From an uncultured Christensenellaceae bacterium (GTDB lineage: Bacteria > Bacillota > Clostridia > Christensenellales > UBA3700), in contig CALWBV010000001.1 in assembly GCA_944376205.1 (NCBI GenBank), forward strand, positions 1 through 64,000: a stretch of DNA of 64,000 nucleotides, read 5' to 3'. The position numbers were made by a program, and so were the translations under genes. Below the pieces are notes generated by a model. That model saw only the letters and a program-made list of their open reading frames with translations. It searched no databases and was not told the origin of the DNA. This document shows, piece by piece, positions 1 through 8,329 of this stretch. How positions within the stretch are numbered: position 1 is the first letter of the stretch; every line of letters starts with the position of its first letter.

Positions 1-1
1 C

Positions 2-148
2 GCGCTCGCCTATGCGGCGATCCTCAAACGCATGAGAGGCGGCGCCGCAGACAAAACCGCGACCGAAACAGAGGTCGCCGTGGGCGATGCGGCGAACGAC
101 GCCGAGGCACAACGGCAAAGTGGAAAGAAGCCACCGCAAAGACAATGA
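2..148 (+). other. GC-rich partial reading frame at window edge
   Basis: Frame 2 is open from the window edge to a TGA at 146-148. Its first ~32 codons read as an Ala/Thr/Glu-rich peptide (ALAYAAILKR... ...GDAANDAEA) and look like the C-terminal end of a protein. Bases 1 to ~97 are visibly much richer in G+C than everything after them. From about base 97 the DNA encodes transposase in another frame, so the last part of this frame is not genuine. This may be foreign DNA interrupted by an insertion sequence, or a chimeric contig end. No family is recognised. Confidence 0.25.
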
Positions 149-314
149 GCGTTTCTACTCCAAACGCAGCTTTTACAGCCTCGCCGATCTACAAGACCAA
201 TTAAAGCGATACAATAGAGAGTACAACCAAACTCCTATGCGCCCACTCGGCTGGAAGTCGCCTAACCAATACCTTGCCGATTATTTTAACAGCAAAAGTG
301 TAACAGATGTTTGA
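87..314 (+). pseudogene. Transposase fragment, IS3/IS481-type integrase core, C-terminal end only
   Basis: The readable product ends a DDE integrase core. The motif TPRHNGKVERSHRKD (from about residue 5) holds the region of the final catalytic Glu, and is followed by FYSKRSFYSLADL and YNQTPMRPLGWKSPNQYL, typical of IS481/IS3 transposases. A full protein would be about 280-350 residues, and only about 70 are here. The frame is closed upstream by a stop near base 33, and the GC-rich sequence before base ~97 does not belong to the transposase. The fragment is therefore truncated at its 5' side and cannot be active. ATG 87 is only the first in-frame Met. Confidence 0.75.
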
Positions 315-338
315 CAAACCAACAGTCGCATACGACAA

Positions 339-365
339 AAGGCGCGTCCTTTTCGAATGCGCCTT
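339..365. terminator. Hairpin between transposase remnant and hydrogenase operon
   Basis: Stem AAGGCGC (339-345) pairs with GCGCCTT (359-365) across a 13-nt loop. Read on the minus strand the stem is followed by TTTTG, so it can end the hydrogenase operon. On the plus strand the following tract is AT-rich but not a T-run. Confidence 0.45.
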
Positions 366-394
366 ATTAATTTATCGTAAAATTATTCTGTCTT

Positions 395-1834
395 TTACTC
401 TTTATTTTCCTTAAGACTCTCTTCATACCATGCTATCGCAGTATCGATATCCTTATACGTAGCGGCATTTGAATATCTCTCTATCTCTGCGCTATTCTTG
501 ATATTGTCGTGATGCAACGAAAGCGCTCCGTTAAGACAGCCGCCGTCACATGCCATACCCTCGAAGAAGTTGGCTGTCGTCTTGTTGAATTTGAGCTTGA
601 GAAGGTTTGCTCTTATGTCGTCGATACCGCTCATTGCGACAGGTTCGACTTTCTTTTCGCCCTTGACGAGTTTTGTGATATCGGCAGATATACCGCCGCA
701 TTTTGCAAATACTCTGCCCATCATGGACGCTTCGTCGATATTAGTCTCTTCAAGCGTGAGCAAATCGACTCCTCTTGCATCAAAGAATGCCTGCAATTCT
801 TCAAAGGAAATTACGTTGTCGATAGCACCCTTTGTCTTTTCCATTCTGAATTCGAGTTTTTTGCTTGTGCAAGGTCCGATGAACACCGTCTTGATTCCGG
901 GGAATTTTCTCTTGAGAAGCATTGCCGTCTCCACCATAGGAGAAGGAGATGACGAAATGTATTTTGCAAGTTCGGGGAAATTCTTCTCTACGAACATTAC
1001 AAACGAAGGACAGCAAGATGTAGTCATAAGTCCCTTTTCGTTGAACTCCTTGGCTTCTTTGTAAAGCGTAATGTCTGCGCCGAGTGCCGCTTCGTAAACC
1101 TTGCTGAAACCGAGTTTTTTGATACCCGTTACGAGTTGTCCGAATGTAGCGGGCTTGAACTGGCTGGCAATCGCAGGAGCGATTATAGCGTAAACTTTAG
1201 TACCGTTTTCCTTGCTCTCTTTGAGAAGATTGAGCGTATCGAGAATAAAAGATTTGTCTACGATTGCGCCGAAAGGACAGTTATATACGCATGCACCGCA
1301 TGCGATACATTTATTGTTGTCGATTTTCGCTCTGTCGTATTCGTCCATGGAAAGCGCCTTTACCTTACAACTCTTGATGCAAGGACGGGACTGCTCGATT
1401 ATAGCGTCATAAGGACATGCCTTTGCGCAACGTCCGCACTTGATACACTTGTCCATATCGATTACGGGTTTGTTGTCAACGATTGTTATAGCGTCCTTGG
1501 GGCATGCTTCTTTACACTTGTGGACTATACAACCACGGCAAGCGGGCGTTATGTACATACCGCTGATCGGACAGGAGTCGCACGCAGCTTCGATAACTTC
1601 TACGATATTGGGGTTATCCTTATTGCCGCCGAGAGCGAGTTTGATTCTCTCCTGCACGATTGCACGCTCTTTATAGATACAGCATCTGAAGCTGGGCTTG
1701 GGTCCGGGAGAAATGGACTTGGGAATATCCATATAGATATTGGACATATCGCCCTTGTCGTATGCCTCGATGATCTGCTTTAATACTTCGTATTTGAGTT
1801 CTTGTACTTTTGTATCGAATTTACTGTTGCTCAT
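395..1834 (-). CDS. [FeFe] hydrogenase, group B (monomeric, 4Fe-4S dicluster)
   Basis: Cytoplasmic iron-only hydrogenase, 479 aa, expected to exchange electrons between ferredoxin and H2 (evolution or sensing). The N-terminal part has Cys-rich stretches (C51, C52, C85, C88, C99, C102, C107, C111). Two ferredoxin 4Fe-4S motifs follow (CIKCGRCAKAC 130-140; CIACGACVYNC 176-186). The H-cluster domain has the three signatures in group-B form: TTSCCPS (271-277), GPCTSKK (320-326) and EGMACDGGCLNG near residue 430. No NADH-binding partner subunits are adjacent, and maturases HydE/F/G are not in the window. It is the last gene of a three-gene unit, 27 bp after yfcE. The family is clear; the physiological direction is inference. 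Confidence 0.93.
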   Translation of the reverse strand: MSNSKFDTKVQELKYEVLKQIIEAYDKGDMSNIYMDIPKSISPGPKPSFRCCIYKERAIVQERIKLALGGNKDNPNIVEVIEAACDSCPISGMYITPACRGCIVHKCKEACPKDAITIVDNKPVIDMDKCIKCGRCAKACPYDAIIEQSRPCIKSCKVKALSMDEYDRAKIDNNKCIACGACVYNCPFGAIVDKSFILDTLNLLKESKENGTKVYAIIAPAIASQFKPATFGQLVTGIKKLGFSKVYEAALGADITLYKEAKEFNEKGLMTTSCCPSFVMFVEKNFPELAKYISSSPSPMVETAMLLKRKFPGIKTVFIGPCTSKKLEFRMEKTKGAIDNVISFEELQAFFDARGVDLLTLEETNIDEASMMGRVFAKCGGISADITKLVKGEKKVEPVAMSGIDDIRANLLKLKFNKTTANFFEGMACDGGCLNGALSLHHDNIKNSAEIERYSNAATYKDIDTAIAWYEESLKENKE

Positions 1835-1861
1835 ATATACCTCGTGTGCAATAGTTTAGGT

Positions 1862-2401
1862 TTATTTTATTATTTTAGAATCGATAAGATTTCCGTCGAT
1901 GTCTTTGAGACAAAGAAGACCTTTATCAAGAGTGAGATAGCTCGAAGGCGTATTGTCCTTGGGCAAAGATACCGAACCTGCATTTGCCACGACAACTTTG
2001 TCGACTTCTTTTATAAATCCCGTATGGAAGTGACCGTAACACAACAAATCGCCTGCGTTGCAAGGCATGTTGTCTTTGTTGTATTTGTGTCCGTGAGTGA
2101 GCGTAACTTTCAAGCCGTCGACTGCGATCTGCGCAAATTCTACAAAATCGAACTCGCTTATCATCTGATCGACTTCGCTGTCGCAATTACCTTTGACAAC
2201 GAGAAGTTTGCTCTTCATTGCGTTGAGAATCTTTGCGACTTCCATAGGCGCATAGTCTTTGGGAAAAGGATTTCTGGGTCCGTGATAATATATATCTCCC
2301 AAAAGCACGAGAAGCTCTGCTCCCTCTTTTTCAAAGGCTTCGACTACCCTCTTTGCGTAATACGCCGATCCGTGAATGTCCGATGCGATCAATACTTTCA
2401 T
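1862..2401 (-). CDS. yfcE: YfcE/MJ0936-type metallophosphoesterase
   Basis: Calcineurin-like phosphodiesterase of 179 aa. The metal motifs are in order: SDIHG (residues 7-11), GDIYYHG, GNCDSE, then HGHKYN and GHFHTG near the C-terminus. These are the ligands of the dinuclear metal centre. Family members cleave phosphodiester or phosphomonoester model substrates and the natural substrate is uncertain. I start at the internal ATG giving MKVLIASDIHG, because GGAGA lies just before it and the family begins there; an upstream in-frame Met would add 15 unlikely residues. The start lies 13 bp after the aminotransferase stop, so the two are co-transcribed. Confidence 0.88.
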   Translation of the reverse strand: MKVLIASDIHGSAYYAKRVVEAFEKEGAELLVLLGDIYYHGPRNPFPKDYAPMEVAKILNAMKSKLLVVKGNCDSEVDQMISEFDFVEFAQIAVDGLKVTLTHGHKYNKDNMPCNAGDLLCYGHFHTGFIKEVDKVVVANAGSVSLPKDNTPSSYLTLDKGLLCLKDIDGNLIDSKIIK

Positions 2402-2414
2402 ATATTCTCCGCTT

Positions 2415-3677
2415 TTAGTCCTCAAGAAGTTTCTCTGTGCAAGCAAGTTTTACGCAACAGATGAGAATCTGCGTAGCAACTACAAGGTCGCTGTCCGACG
2501 TAAACGTAGGAGCAATTCTCAATACGCCGTCGCTGACGTCTCTGCCGTAAGGGAAAGGCGCTCCTGCCGGAGTAAGCGTAAGGCCTGCCGCCTTGCAAAG
2601 ATTGTAAACTCTGGTAGCGCATCCGTCCATAACGGTAAGAGTAATAAAATAACCGCCGTTGGGATTTGTCCATTTAGCAATACCGCTGTCCTCTCCGAGA
2701 TTGTCTGCAAAAGCATTGACGATAGCATCGAATTTAGGCTTGATGATAGCTCTCTGCTTTGCCATGATAGCTCTTACGTTGTCAACGCTCTTGAGATACA
2801 GATAGTGAATATACTGCCATACTTTGTTGTAGCTTATGGTCTGCATAGTCATGTGAGAAAGAATGTCTTTGACGTTGTTGGCGGATGTAGCGATACAGCT
2901 TACGCCGCTACCTGCAAAAGTGATCTTGGATGTAGAAGTAAATTCATACACTCTGTCTGCATTGCCCGCTTTTTTGCAAAGTTCCATAATGTTGGCAAGA
3001 TGGTCTGTCTCGTCAAGCAAATCGTGTACTACGTAAGCGTTGTCCCAGAAAATTCTGAAATCGCTCGCCTTTGTCTTCATAGTAGCGAGTCTTTCTACCA
3101 CTCTGTCTGAATATGTAACGCCCGTAGGGTTGGAATATTTGGGCACGCACCACATACCTTTGATACTGTCGTCGTTGGCAACAAGCTGTTCGACAAGATC
3201 CATATTGGGACCTTCGGCATCCATAGGAATGTTGATCATCTCGATACCGAAATGCTCGCAGATAGCAAAGTGTCTGTCATATCCGGGGACGGGACAAAGG
3301 AATTTTGCTGCCGACTTGTTCCAGGGAGTTCCGCCACATACGCCGAACTGAAGATTGCGTTGGATAGTGTCGTACATGAGGTTGAGTGAACTGCTGCCGC
3401 CCAAAATAACTTCGCTTGAATCTACGCCGAGAATCTGTGCAAAGAGTTTTTTCATTTCGGGAATACCGTCAAGCATACCGTAGTTGCGGTAACTCTTGGG
3501 CATATTTTCGATACCTTCGAGTTTAAGCATTGCATCGGTAATGTCAAGTTGTTCGTTGCAAGGCTTACCTCTTGCAATATCGACTTTGTAGCCTTGAGAT
3601 ACGAGAGAATCGTACTCTGCTTTCTGACGGTTGTAGATTTGATGAAGTTCTTCTTTTGATAACTGCTTAAAATTCAT
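2415..3677 (-). CDS. PLP aminotransferase, class I/II subgroup Ic (aspartate aminotransferase-like)
   Basis: Fold-type I aminotransferase, 420 aa. The sequence shows GGSSSLNLMYD (phosphate-binding region), KYSNPTGVTYS (substrate/PLP loop), FWDNAYVVHDL (PLP-pyridine Asp and Tyr) and STSKITFAGSGV with the Schiff-base lysine. The overall pattern matches the PF12897-type aspartate aminotransferases rather than classical AspC. It likely converts aspartate and 2-oxoglutarate to oxaloacetate and glutamate, though substrate choice is inferred. It is the first gene of the operon with yfcE and the [FeFe] hydrogenase, behind a near-consensus promoter at 3726-3754. Confidence 0.85.
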   Translation of the reverse strand: MNFKQLSKEELHQIYNRQKAEYDSLVSQGYKVDIARGKPCNEQLDITDAMLKLEGIENMPKSYRNYGMLDGIPEMKKLFAQILGVDSSEVILGGSSSLNLMYDTIQRNLQFGVCGGTPWNKSAAKFLCPVPGYDRHFAICEHFGIEMINIPMDAEGPNMDLVEQLVANDDSIKGMWCVPKYSNPTGVTYSDRVVERLATMKTKASDFRIFWDNAYVVHDLLDETDHLANIMELCKKAGNADRVYEFTSTSKITFAGSGVSCIATSANNVKDILSHMTMQTISYNKVWQYIHYLYLKSVDNVRAIMAKQRAIIKPKFDAIVNAFADNLGEDSGIAKWTNPNGGYFITLTVMDGCATRVYNLCKAAGLTLTPAGAPFPYGRDVSDGVLRIAPTFTSDSDLVVATQILICCVKLACTEKLLED

Positions 3678-3725
3678 ATATTCACCTTTTGAGTATAAAA
3701 TTTGTTTACTGTATCGGTTTTTAAT

Positions 3726-3754
3726 ATTCTACCACATAAGTCATGAGGTTGCAA
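3726..3754 (-). promoter_or_regulatory. Sigma-A promoter of aminotransferase-yfcE-hydrogenase operon
   Basis: Minus strand: -35 TTGCAA (3749-3754), 17-bp spacer, -10 TAGAAT (3726-3731). The start codon lies about 49 bp downstream of the -10. The 3,757-3,959 stretch beyond it carries no supportable gene. Confidence 0.65.
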
Positions 3755-3959
3755 CTTTATAAATATACAATTTTTTCCTTAATGCGTACACGTGCATACA
3801 TGTAGCGCTTTAATAGATTGATTGCCGCAATGTGTCTATTATATCCGATTGCGCCTGTCCTAATTTTATCAATCCTACGACCATATCGCATATGTGATCG
3901 CTTTTGACTTTGATAAATATAGATTAGTGCGGCGCTTTTCAATCGGTATTTGCAATAAA

Positions 3960-5276
3960 TCAGACTTCCTCTTTTCTGTTGCGCACGATAAGTTTTATAG
4001 GAGTACCCTTGAATTCAAAAGTCTTGCGCAACGTATTTTCCAAATAACGCTGATAACTGAAGTGCATGAGTTTTGCGTCGTTGACGAAAAATACGAACGT
4101 GGGAGGACATACTCCGCTCTGCGTAACGTAATATACCTTAAGTTTTTTGCCGTTGTGCGAAGGAGGTTCTACGGCTATGATAGCGTCTGTGATAACGTCG
4201 TTGAGAACACCCGTCGCTACCCTCTTTGTAGCTTCGGCATAAACCTCGAGCGCAAGAGAAAGTATTTTGTCAACTCTCTGTCCCGTAAGCGCCGAAACGT
4301 AAACGGGAACGAAATAGTCCATAAATTTCAAATCGCCTTGCATCTTCTTGTTGAATGTGTTGACAGTGTAAGTATCTTTTTCGACCGCATCCCACTTATT
4401 CATGACGATAACCGAAGGCTTGCCCTGTTCGTGGACATAACCGCATATCTTTATATCCTGTTCGCTCATGCCCTCTGCGGCGTCGATTACGATAAGCACA
4501 ACGTCTGCACGTCGTATGGCTGCAAGAGACCTCAATACGGAGTATTGTTCCACGCCCTCGTCGACAGCGCTTTTTTTGCGTATTCCCGCAGTGTCGATAA
4601 TATTGAATTTTTGTCCGTTCCACTCAAAAGCCGTGTCGATAGCGTCTCTCGTCGTACCGGCTATATCGCTTACAATAACTCTCTCGTAACCGAGAAGTTT
4701 GTTGGTAAGCGAACTCTTTCCCGCATTAGGTTTACCTACTATCGCTACGTTTATTGTATCGTCTTGTTGATTATCTTCGACCTTGGGCAGATTTTCGATT
4801 ACGGCGTCGAGCAAATCGCCTATACCTTTTGATTGCTCTGCAGATATACCGATTACGTCGCCAACTCCCAAAGAATAAAAATCGTAGAGATTTTCCTGTT
4901 CGTTGTTGTCCAGCTTATTGACAGCCACTATCACGGGCTTTTTACTCGTACGCAAAAAGTCCGCAACTTCCATATCGTTTGCGGTCATGCCAGCTTTTCC
5001 GTCCACTACGAAAATAACTTCCTCGGCTATCTCCACGGCAATGCGGGCCTGTTCTCTTATATGGCGCCACATCTTGTCTTCGCTCTTTATCTCGAGACCG
5101 CCCGTATCGATAAGCGTGAAATTGAATCCGCACCATTCGGCATCACAGTACAGTCTGTCTCGGGTCACGCCCTCGAAGTCCTCGACTATACTGACTTTTT
5201 TACCTACAATACGGTTGAATAACGTAGATTTGCCGACGTTGGGTCTGCCTACTATTGCCACCAAAGGTTTCATTTT
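3960..5276 (-). CDS. der: GTPase Der (EngA), ribosome biogenesis
   Basis: Double Era-like GTPase of 438 aa needed for 50S subunit maturation. The first G domain has GRPNVGKS (9-16), DTGG and NKLD. The second has GKPNAGKS (180-187), DTAG and NKWD. A C-terminal KH-like domain ends in a typical KGTPIKLIVRNRK tail. I begin at MKPLVAIVGRPN (ATG 5276), where AGAGGTG sits just upstream; a longer frame would add 16 Gln/Lys-rich residues copied from the overlapping gene. It overlaps the 3' end of the DUF512 gene by 7 nt, implying translational coupling, a pairing common in Clostridia. Confidence 0.97.
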   Translation of the reverse strand, partial: KMKPLVAIVGRPNVGKSTLFNRIVGKKVSIVEDFEGVTRDRLYCDAEWCGFNFTLIDTGGLEIKSEDKMWRHIREQARIAVEIAEEVIFVVDGKAGMTANDMEVADFLRTSKKPVIVAVNKLDNNEQENLYDFYSLGVGDVIGISAEQSKGIGDLLDAVIENLPKVEDNQQDDTINVAIVGKPNAGKSSLTNKLLGYERVIVSDIAGTTRDAIDTAFEWNGQKFNIIDTAGIRKKSAVDEGVEQYSVLRSLAAIRRADVVLIVIDAAEGMSEQDIKICGYVHEQGKPSVIVMNKWDAVEKDTYTVNTFNKKMQGDLKFMDYFVPVYVSALTGQRVDKILSLALEVYAEATKRVATGVLNDVITDAIIAVEPPSHNGKKLKVYYVTQSGVCPPTFVFFVNDAKLMHFSYQRYLENTLRKTFEFKGTPIKLIVRNRKEEV

Positions 5277-6601
5277 GCACCTCTTTTGTTTTGCTGTTTT
5301 TTGTTGTTGTCCGCATCTTTGCAAAGTCCGTCTATAAGCTTGACGTAACTATCGCCGCCGTGCGATACGAGAATGCGGGTATTGAGTGCGCTTTCAAGTT
5401 GAGATACTGTCATACCGTCCAAAAAAGTGTCTGTAAACTCTCTCAACATGTTTGACGGTATAATTGTGTACTCGGGCGCATCTTTAAGCTGTTTTACTAT
5501 ATCTCCCGCCGTGATCAGTCCTGCGACGGTTATGCTCCTGCCGAAAAAGTCGTTGTATATATCGCATATTCTCAAGTCTACGTTGGGATATTTCGATTTG
5601 AGTTTTTTGCTCAAAGACGTAAGAATTTCCTTAAAGGACTGCCCCGTTACCGAAGCTATTCTCAAAGCCGCATTACTGCCCTTTACTTCGTCAAGCGCAT
5701 TTTCGAATTCGTCTATAAATTCTGCGCACAGTCCGACGCCGTTTTCTATCTGGTCAAAATTTCCGTAACTGTCGTATTCGGGCAAAGGAAGCTCCGCTTT
5801 GATATAAAATTCGTCGCTGCACCAACAAAATTCTCCGCCTGCCGTCTTGTTGAATGCCTCGACCTGCGCTATGACTTCTCTCGAATCTTCTCTGTCAAAA
5901 CTCTCGAGCGGATAGAGTTTTTGTCTGTGGGCAGTGAGTCCGACGGGAATTACCGCTACAGTCTTGACATAAGGCGAAAGCTCTTTGAGCTTTGTAAGCG
6001 TTTGGTCGAGCACTTCTTTATCGTTTATATTTTTGCACAAAACTATCTGCGTATGCATGGTAATGCCGTGCTGTGCAAGAAATTCCATTTTGTCGAAAAC
6101 TTTTGCGCTTTCGGGGTTGGATACCAGTTTTGTCTTGATATCTCTGTCGTATGCGTGTACGGAAATATAAAGCGGACTGAGACGCAGTTTGGCAATTCTG
6201 TCCAACTCTTTCTGTCCGATATTGCTGAGCGTAACATAGTTACCGCTGACAAAACTCAATCTGTAATCGTCGTCTTTGACGTAAAGAGTCTCTCTCATTC
6301 CCTTGGGCAACTGGTCGACAAAGCAAAACAGACATTTGTTTTTACACCTCATAGGTTCGAGTTGAACGCTTTCGTCAAGCTCTATACCCAAACTTTCGTC
6401 CTCGCCTTTTTCTATCTCGATATCGACTTTTTCGCCCTGTTTTGTAAGAAGATTGAGAGTAAATTCTTCCTGCGAGTCGTAAAAAGCATAGTCAAGCACG
6501 TCGACGATGTTTTCGCCGTTGAAACCAAGAAGTTCGTCGCCGATTTCCAGCCCGATTTCTTCTCCTATTCCGCCTTTTTGTACAGATGTGATTTTTGCCA
6601 T
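5270..6601 (-). CDS. DUF512 radical-SAM-like protein with PDZ domain
   Basis: 443-aa protein with an N-terminal PDZ-like segment (residues ~1-60, VQKGGIGEEIGLEIGDELLG). Next is the Cys cluster RCKNKCLFCFVDQLPKGMR (about 85-103), a radical-SAM-type CxxxCxxC site, then a TIM-barrel-like body and the DUF512 C-terminal domain. It matches the family often found beside der in Clostridia (and as a cyanobacterial FeS protein). The role is unknown; an enzymatic FeS/SAM function is inferred from the cysteines. It is the first gene of the der unit and has a strong promoter upstream. Confidence 0.88.
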   Translation of the reverse strand: MAKITSVQKGGIGEEIGLEIGDELLGFNGENIVDVLDYAFYDSQEEFTLNLLTKQGEKVDIEIEKGEDESLGIELDESVQLEPMRCKNKCLFCFVDQLPKGMRETLYVKDDDYRLSFVSGNYVTLSNIGQKELDRIAKLRLSPLYISVHAYDRDIKTKLVSNPESAKVFDKMEFLAQHGITMHTQIVLCKNINDKEVLDQTLTKLKELSPYVKTVAVIPVGLTAHRQKLYPLESFDREDSREVIAQVEAFNKTAGGEFCWCSDEFYIKAELPLPEYDSYGNFDQIENGVGLCAEFIDEFENALDEVKGSNAALRIASVTGQSFKEILTSLSKKLKSKYPNVDLRICDIYNDFFGRSITVAGLITAGDIVKQLKDAPEYTIIPSNMLREFTDTFLDGMTVSQLESALNTRILVSHGGDSYVKLIDGLCKDADNNKKQQNKRGAK

Positions 6602-6623
6602 ATTAACTCCGTTTTCTCTGATT

Positions 6624-6652
6624 ATTATATATTAATAAGCACCGTATGTAAA
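6624..6652 (-). promoter_or_regulatory. Sigma-A promoter for DUF512-der
   Basis: Minus strand: -35 TTTACA (6647-6652), 17-bp spacer, consensus -10 TATAAT (6624-6629), about 22 bp before the DUF512 start codon. Confidence 0.75.
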
Positions 6653-6703
6653 GTATTTGCCGCAATTTCTGATATATCCCGCATTTTGGCACATAACAAA
6701 GTT

Positions 6704-7276
6704 ATGGAAGTTTTGCCGTGCATTATAGCTATATATCTGTCGATATGTCTTTTATTTTCCAAAGAATTGTTTGCAAAAAAGGCTACGCTCGCAATAGTCG
6801 CATTTTCATGCACCGCATGTGACATTTTTGCTCAAAGCTATATTTTTACGATCGCTTTTTTGGCTATATACACGCTCTTTGTTGTCTTAACGTCGCATCC
6901 GTCTATGAGCGAATTTACCTTATTTGCGATAGCGCTTGCCGCCTGCACGTATTGGCTCGGCATGGACGAATTCAAAGACGGATACGCTCTGTCGCATTTA
7001 ACAGTTGCGATCGGCATAGGGATTTTTTCTCTTTTGGCTTTTAGTTCTAATAATCGTCAGGCGCTGTCGCTTATATGTCTAAATCTCGCATTTATGCTTA
7101 CTTACCGTCACGGAATTGCGTTGAGGCCTTATGAGCTTATATCCGCATTCTTTGTATTGACGGCGATTACGCAAAACTATACTCTTGCCCTTACGCATAA
7201 AAATCTGCAATCGCTATCCGAAACTCCCCTATCCAAACGGCTTATTAGTCAGACTGTGAGCTTTGCTGTCAATTAA
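6704..7276 (+). CDS. Orphan multi-pass membrane protein, possibly a diverged YhhN
   Basis: 190 aa, almost entirely hydrophobic, with about six to eight predicted membrane spans. A frame of the same phase stays open upstream, but that part is antisense to the DUF512 gene, so I take the first Met after the intergenic region (MEVLPCIIAIYL). No good ribosome site precedes it, so the start is uncertain. The FSCTACDIF segment after the second helix and the overall spacing faintly recall FSxxGD in YhhN/lysoplasmalogenase proteins, but the second Asp motif is not seen. Treat as unknown. It is divergent from DUF512-der and followed by a terminator at 7381-7409. Confidence 0.6.
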   Translation: MEVLPCIIAIYLSICLLFSKELFAKKATLAIVAFSCTACDIFAQSYIFTIAFLAIYTLFVVLTSHPSMSEFTLFAIALAACTYWLGMDEFKDGYALSHLTVAIGIGIFSLLAFSSNNRQALSLICLNLAFMLTYRHGIALRPYELISAFFVLTAITQNYTLALTHKNLQSLSETPLSKRLISQTVSFAVN

Positions 7277-7380
7277 ATGAATTTAGTATAAAAAAATAAT
7301 ACACCTAGATCTGGTAAAAATCACTTCATAGTATAGACTTTGTAATGCGCTCAAATTCAGAGCCTGTGAGACTACAAAAA

Positions 7381-7409
7381 ATGCGGGATAAATCCCGCAT
7401 TCTTTTTTT
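7381..7409. terminator. Strong rho-independent terminator
   Basis: Stem ATGCGGGA (7381-7388) pairs with TCCCGCAT (7393-7400), loop TAAA, then TTCTTTTTTT on the plus strand and AAAAA before the stem. It serves the membrane protein gene and can also stop minus-strand transcripts from ppiB. Confidence 0.9.
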
Positions 7410-7516
7410 GATTTGACCTTGTGCTGTTTTAATCTGCGGCAAGCCCTCTGTCGGGATTTTGCCGTCTGTATTTCCAACTTTTCACCGCATGTCAGACTGC
7501 CGATGCGGAATACTTA

Positions 7517-8011
7517 TCAAAGTCTTATGATTTGCTTTATTACGATAGGGTCGTAAGGCACGTCGTCATAGTAACCCACGCTTACGGTCTTGACCTTGGA
7601 AATATCAACCGCTACTTTCATGCTTTGAACGTCGGTAAGTTCGCCGAATGCAGCATACTCTCCGTCAAGGAAGCCGCAGTCGTCAACGCAAATAAAGAAC
7701 TGCGAAGAAGCACTGTCGGGCATATTGGTACGTGCCATAGACAACGTTCCTGCTTTGTGTTTCAAGGGGTTGTTGACCCCGTTCCGCTTAAATTCGCCCT
7801 TGATTGCTTTGGCGTCCTTGGGACAAAGCGAAGCGTCCATGCCGCCGCCCTGTATCATAAATCCGGGAATTACTCTGTGAAAAATAAGTCCGTTGAAGAA
7901 GTTTTTGTCAATAAGTTTGAGAAAATTGTCAACCGTTATGGGAGCGGCAGTCTCGTCGAGACTTGCGTTCATTACTCTGCCGTCCGTAAGCTGTATCTGA
8001 ATCTTTACCAT
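7517..8011 (-). CDS. ppiB: Cyclophilin-type peptidyl-prolyl isomerase
   Basis: 164 aa, a single cyclophilin domain with no signal peptide, so cytoplasmic. Active-site blocks are present: FHRVIPGFMIQGG (catalytic Arg and Phe), a Gly-rich LSMAR segment and SQFFIC. It catalyses cis/trans isomerisation of Xaa-Pro bonds. It is the third gene behind the glycosyltransferase and Dabb genes, 30 bp after the latter, and is likely co-transcribed although functionally unrelated. Confidence 0.93.
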   Translation of the reverse strand: MVKIQIQLTDGRVMNASLDETAAPITVDNFLKLIDKNFFNGLIFHRVIPGFMIQGGGMDASLCPKDAKAIKGEFKRNGVNNPLKHKAGTLSMARTNMPDSASSQFFICVDDCGFLDGEYAAFGELTDVQSMKVAVDISKVKTVSVGYYDDVPYDPIVIKQIIRL

Positions 8012-8041
8012 ATGTCCTCCTGAATTGTCAATGCGATTTTA

Positions 8042-8329
8042 TCAATACTCGTAATCTACGCTGTGCGATTTTTCGACTACGCCCTGAACGTATTCCATTA
8101 CGGGAATATGCACGGGATGAACTCTGTATTTGTCAAGATCTTCCATAGAATTGAACACGCACTCGAGTACTACGTCAAAACTGCGTTGAGACTTGATTAC
8201 GTCAACTCCCGACTGAATGTCTACAAGCAAATCTATCTTGCCTTTCATAGACAAAAATTTGTTTTTCAAAGCCTGTTTATTCTGTTCTGTAGGCTCTTTG
8301 AGTTTATACATAACGATGTGCTTTACCAT
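8042..8329 (-). CDS. Dabb (stress-responsive A/B barrel) domain protein
   Basis: 95 aa. It begins MVKHIVMYKLKEP and contains DVVLECVFNSMEDLDKYRVHPVH, the characteristic dimeric A/B barrel pattern ending in a conserved HPxH. The biochemical role of bacterial members is not settled. The ATG overlaps the upstream stop by one base (TAATG), so it is translationally coupled to the glycosyltransferase. Confidence 0.88.
   Translation of the reverse strand: MVKHIVMYKLKEPTEQNKQALKNKFLSMKGKIDLLVDIQSGVDVIKSQRSFDVVLECVFNSMEDLDKYRVHPVHIPVMEYVQGVVEKSHSVDYEY

Noticed and set aside
3757..3942. 61-codon minus-strand frame upstream of the aminotransferase promoter
   Set aside because: No ribosome site, no motif and unusual Arg/Tyr-rich composition; likely random.
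5921..6703. 5' extension of the membrane protein frame at 6,704
   Set aside because: This part lies antisense to the DUF512 gene and across its promoter; only the part after 6,704 has membrane-protein character.
7283..7477. 64-codon minus-strand frame between the membrane protein and ppiB
   Set aside because: It runs through a strong terminator hairpin and has no ribosome site.
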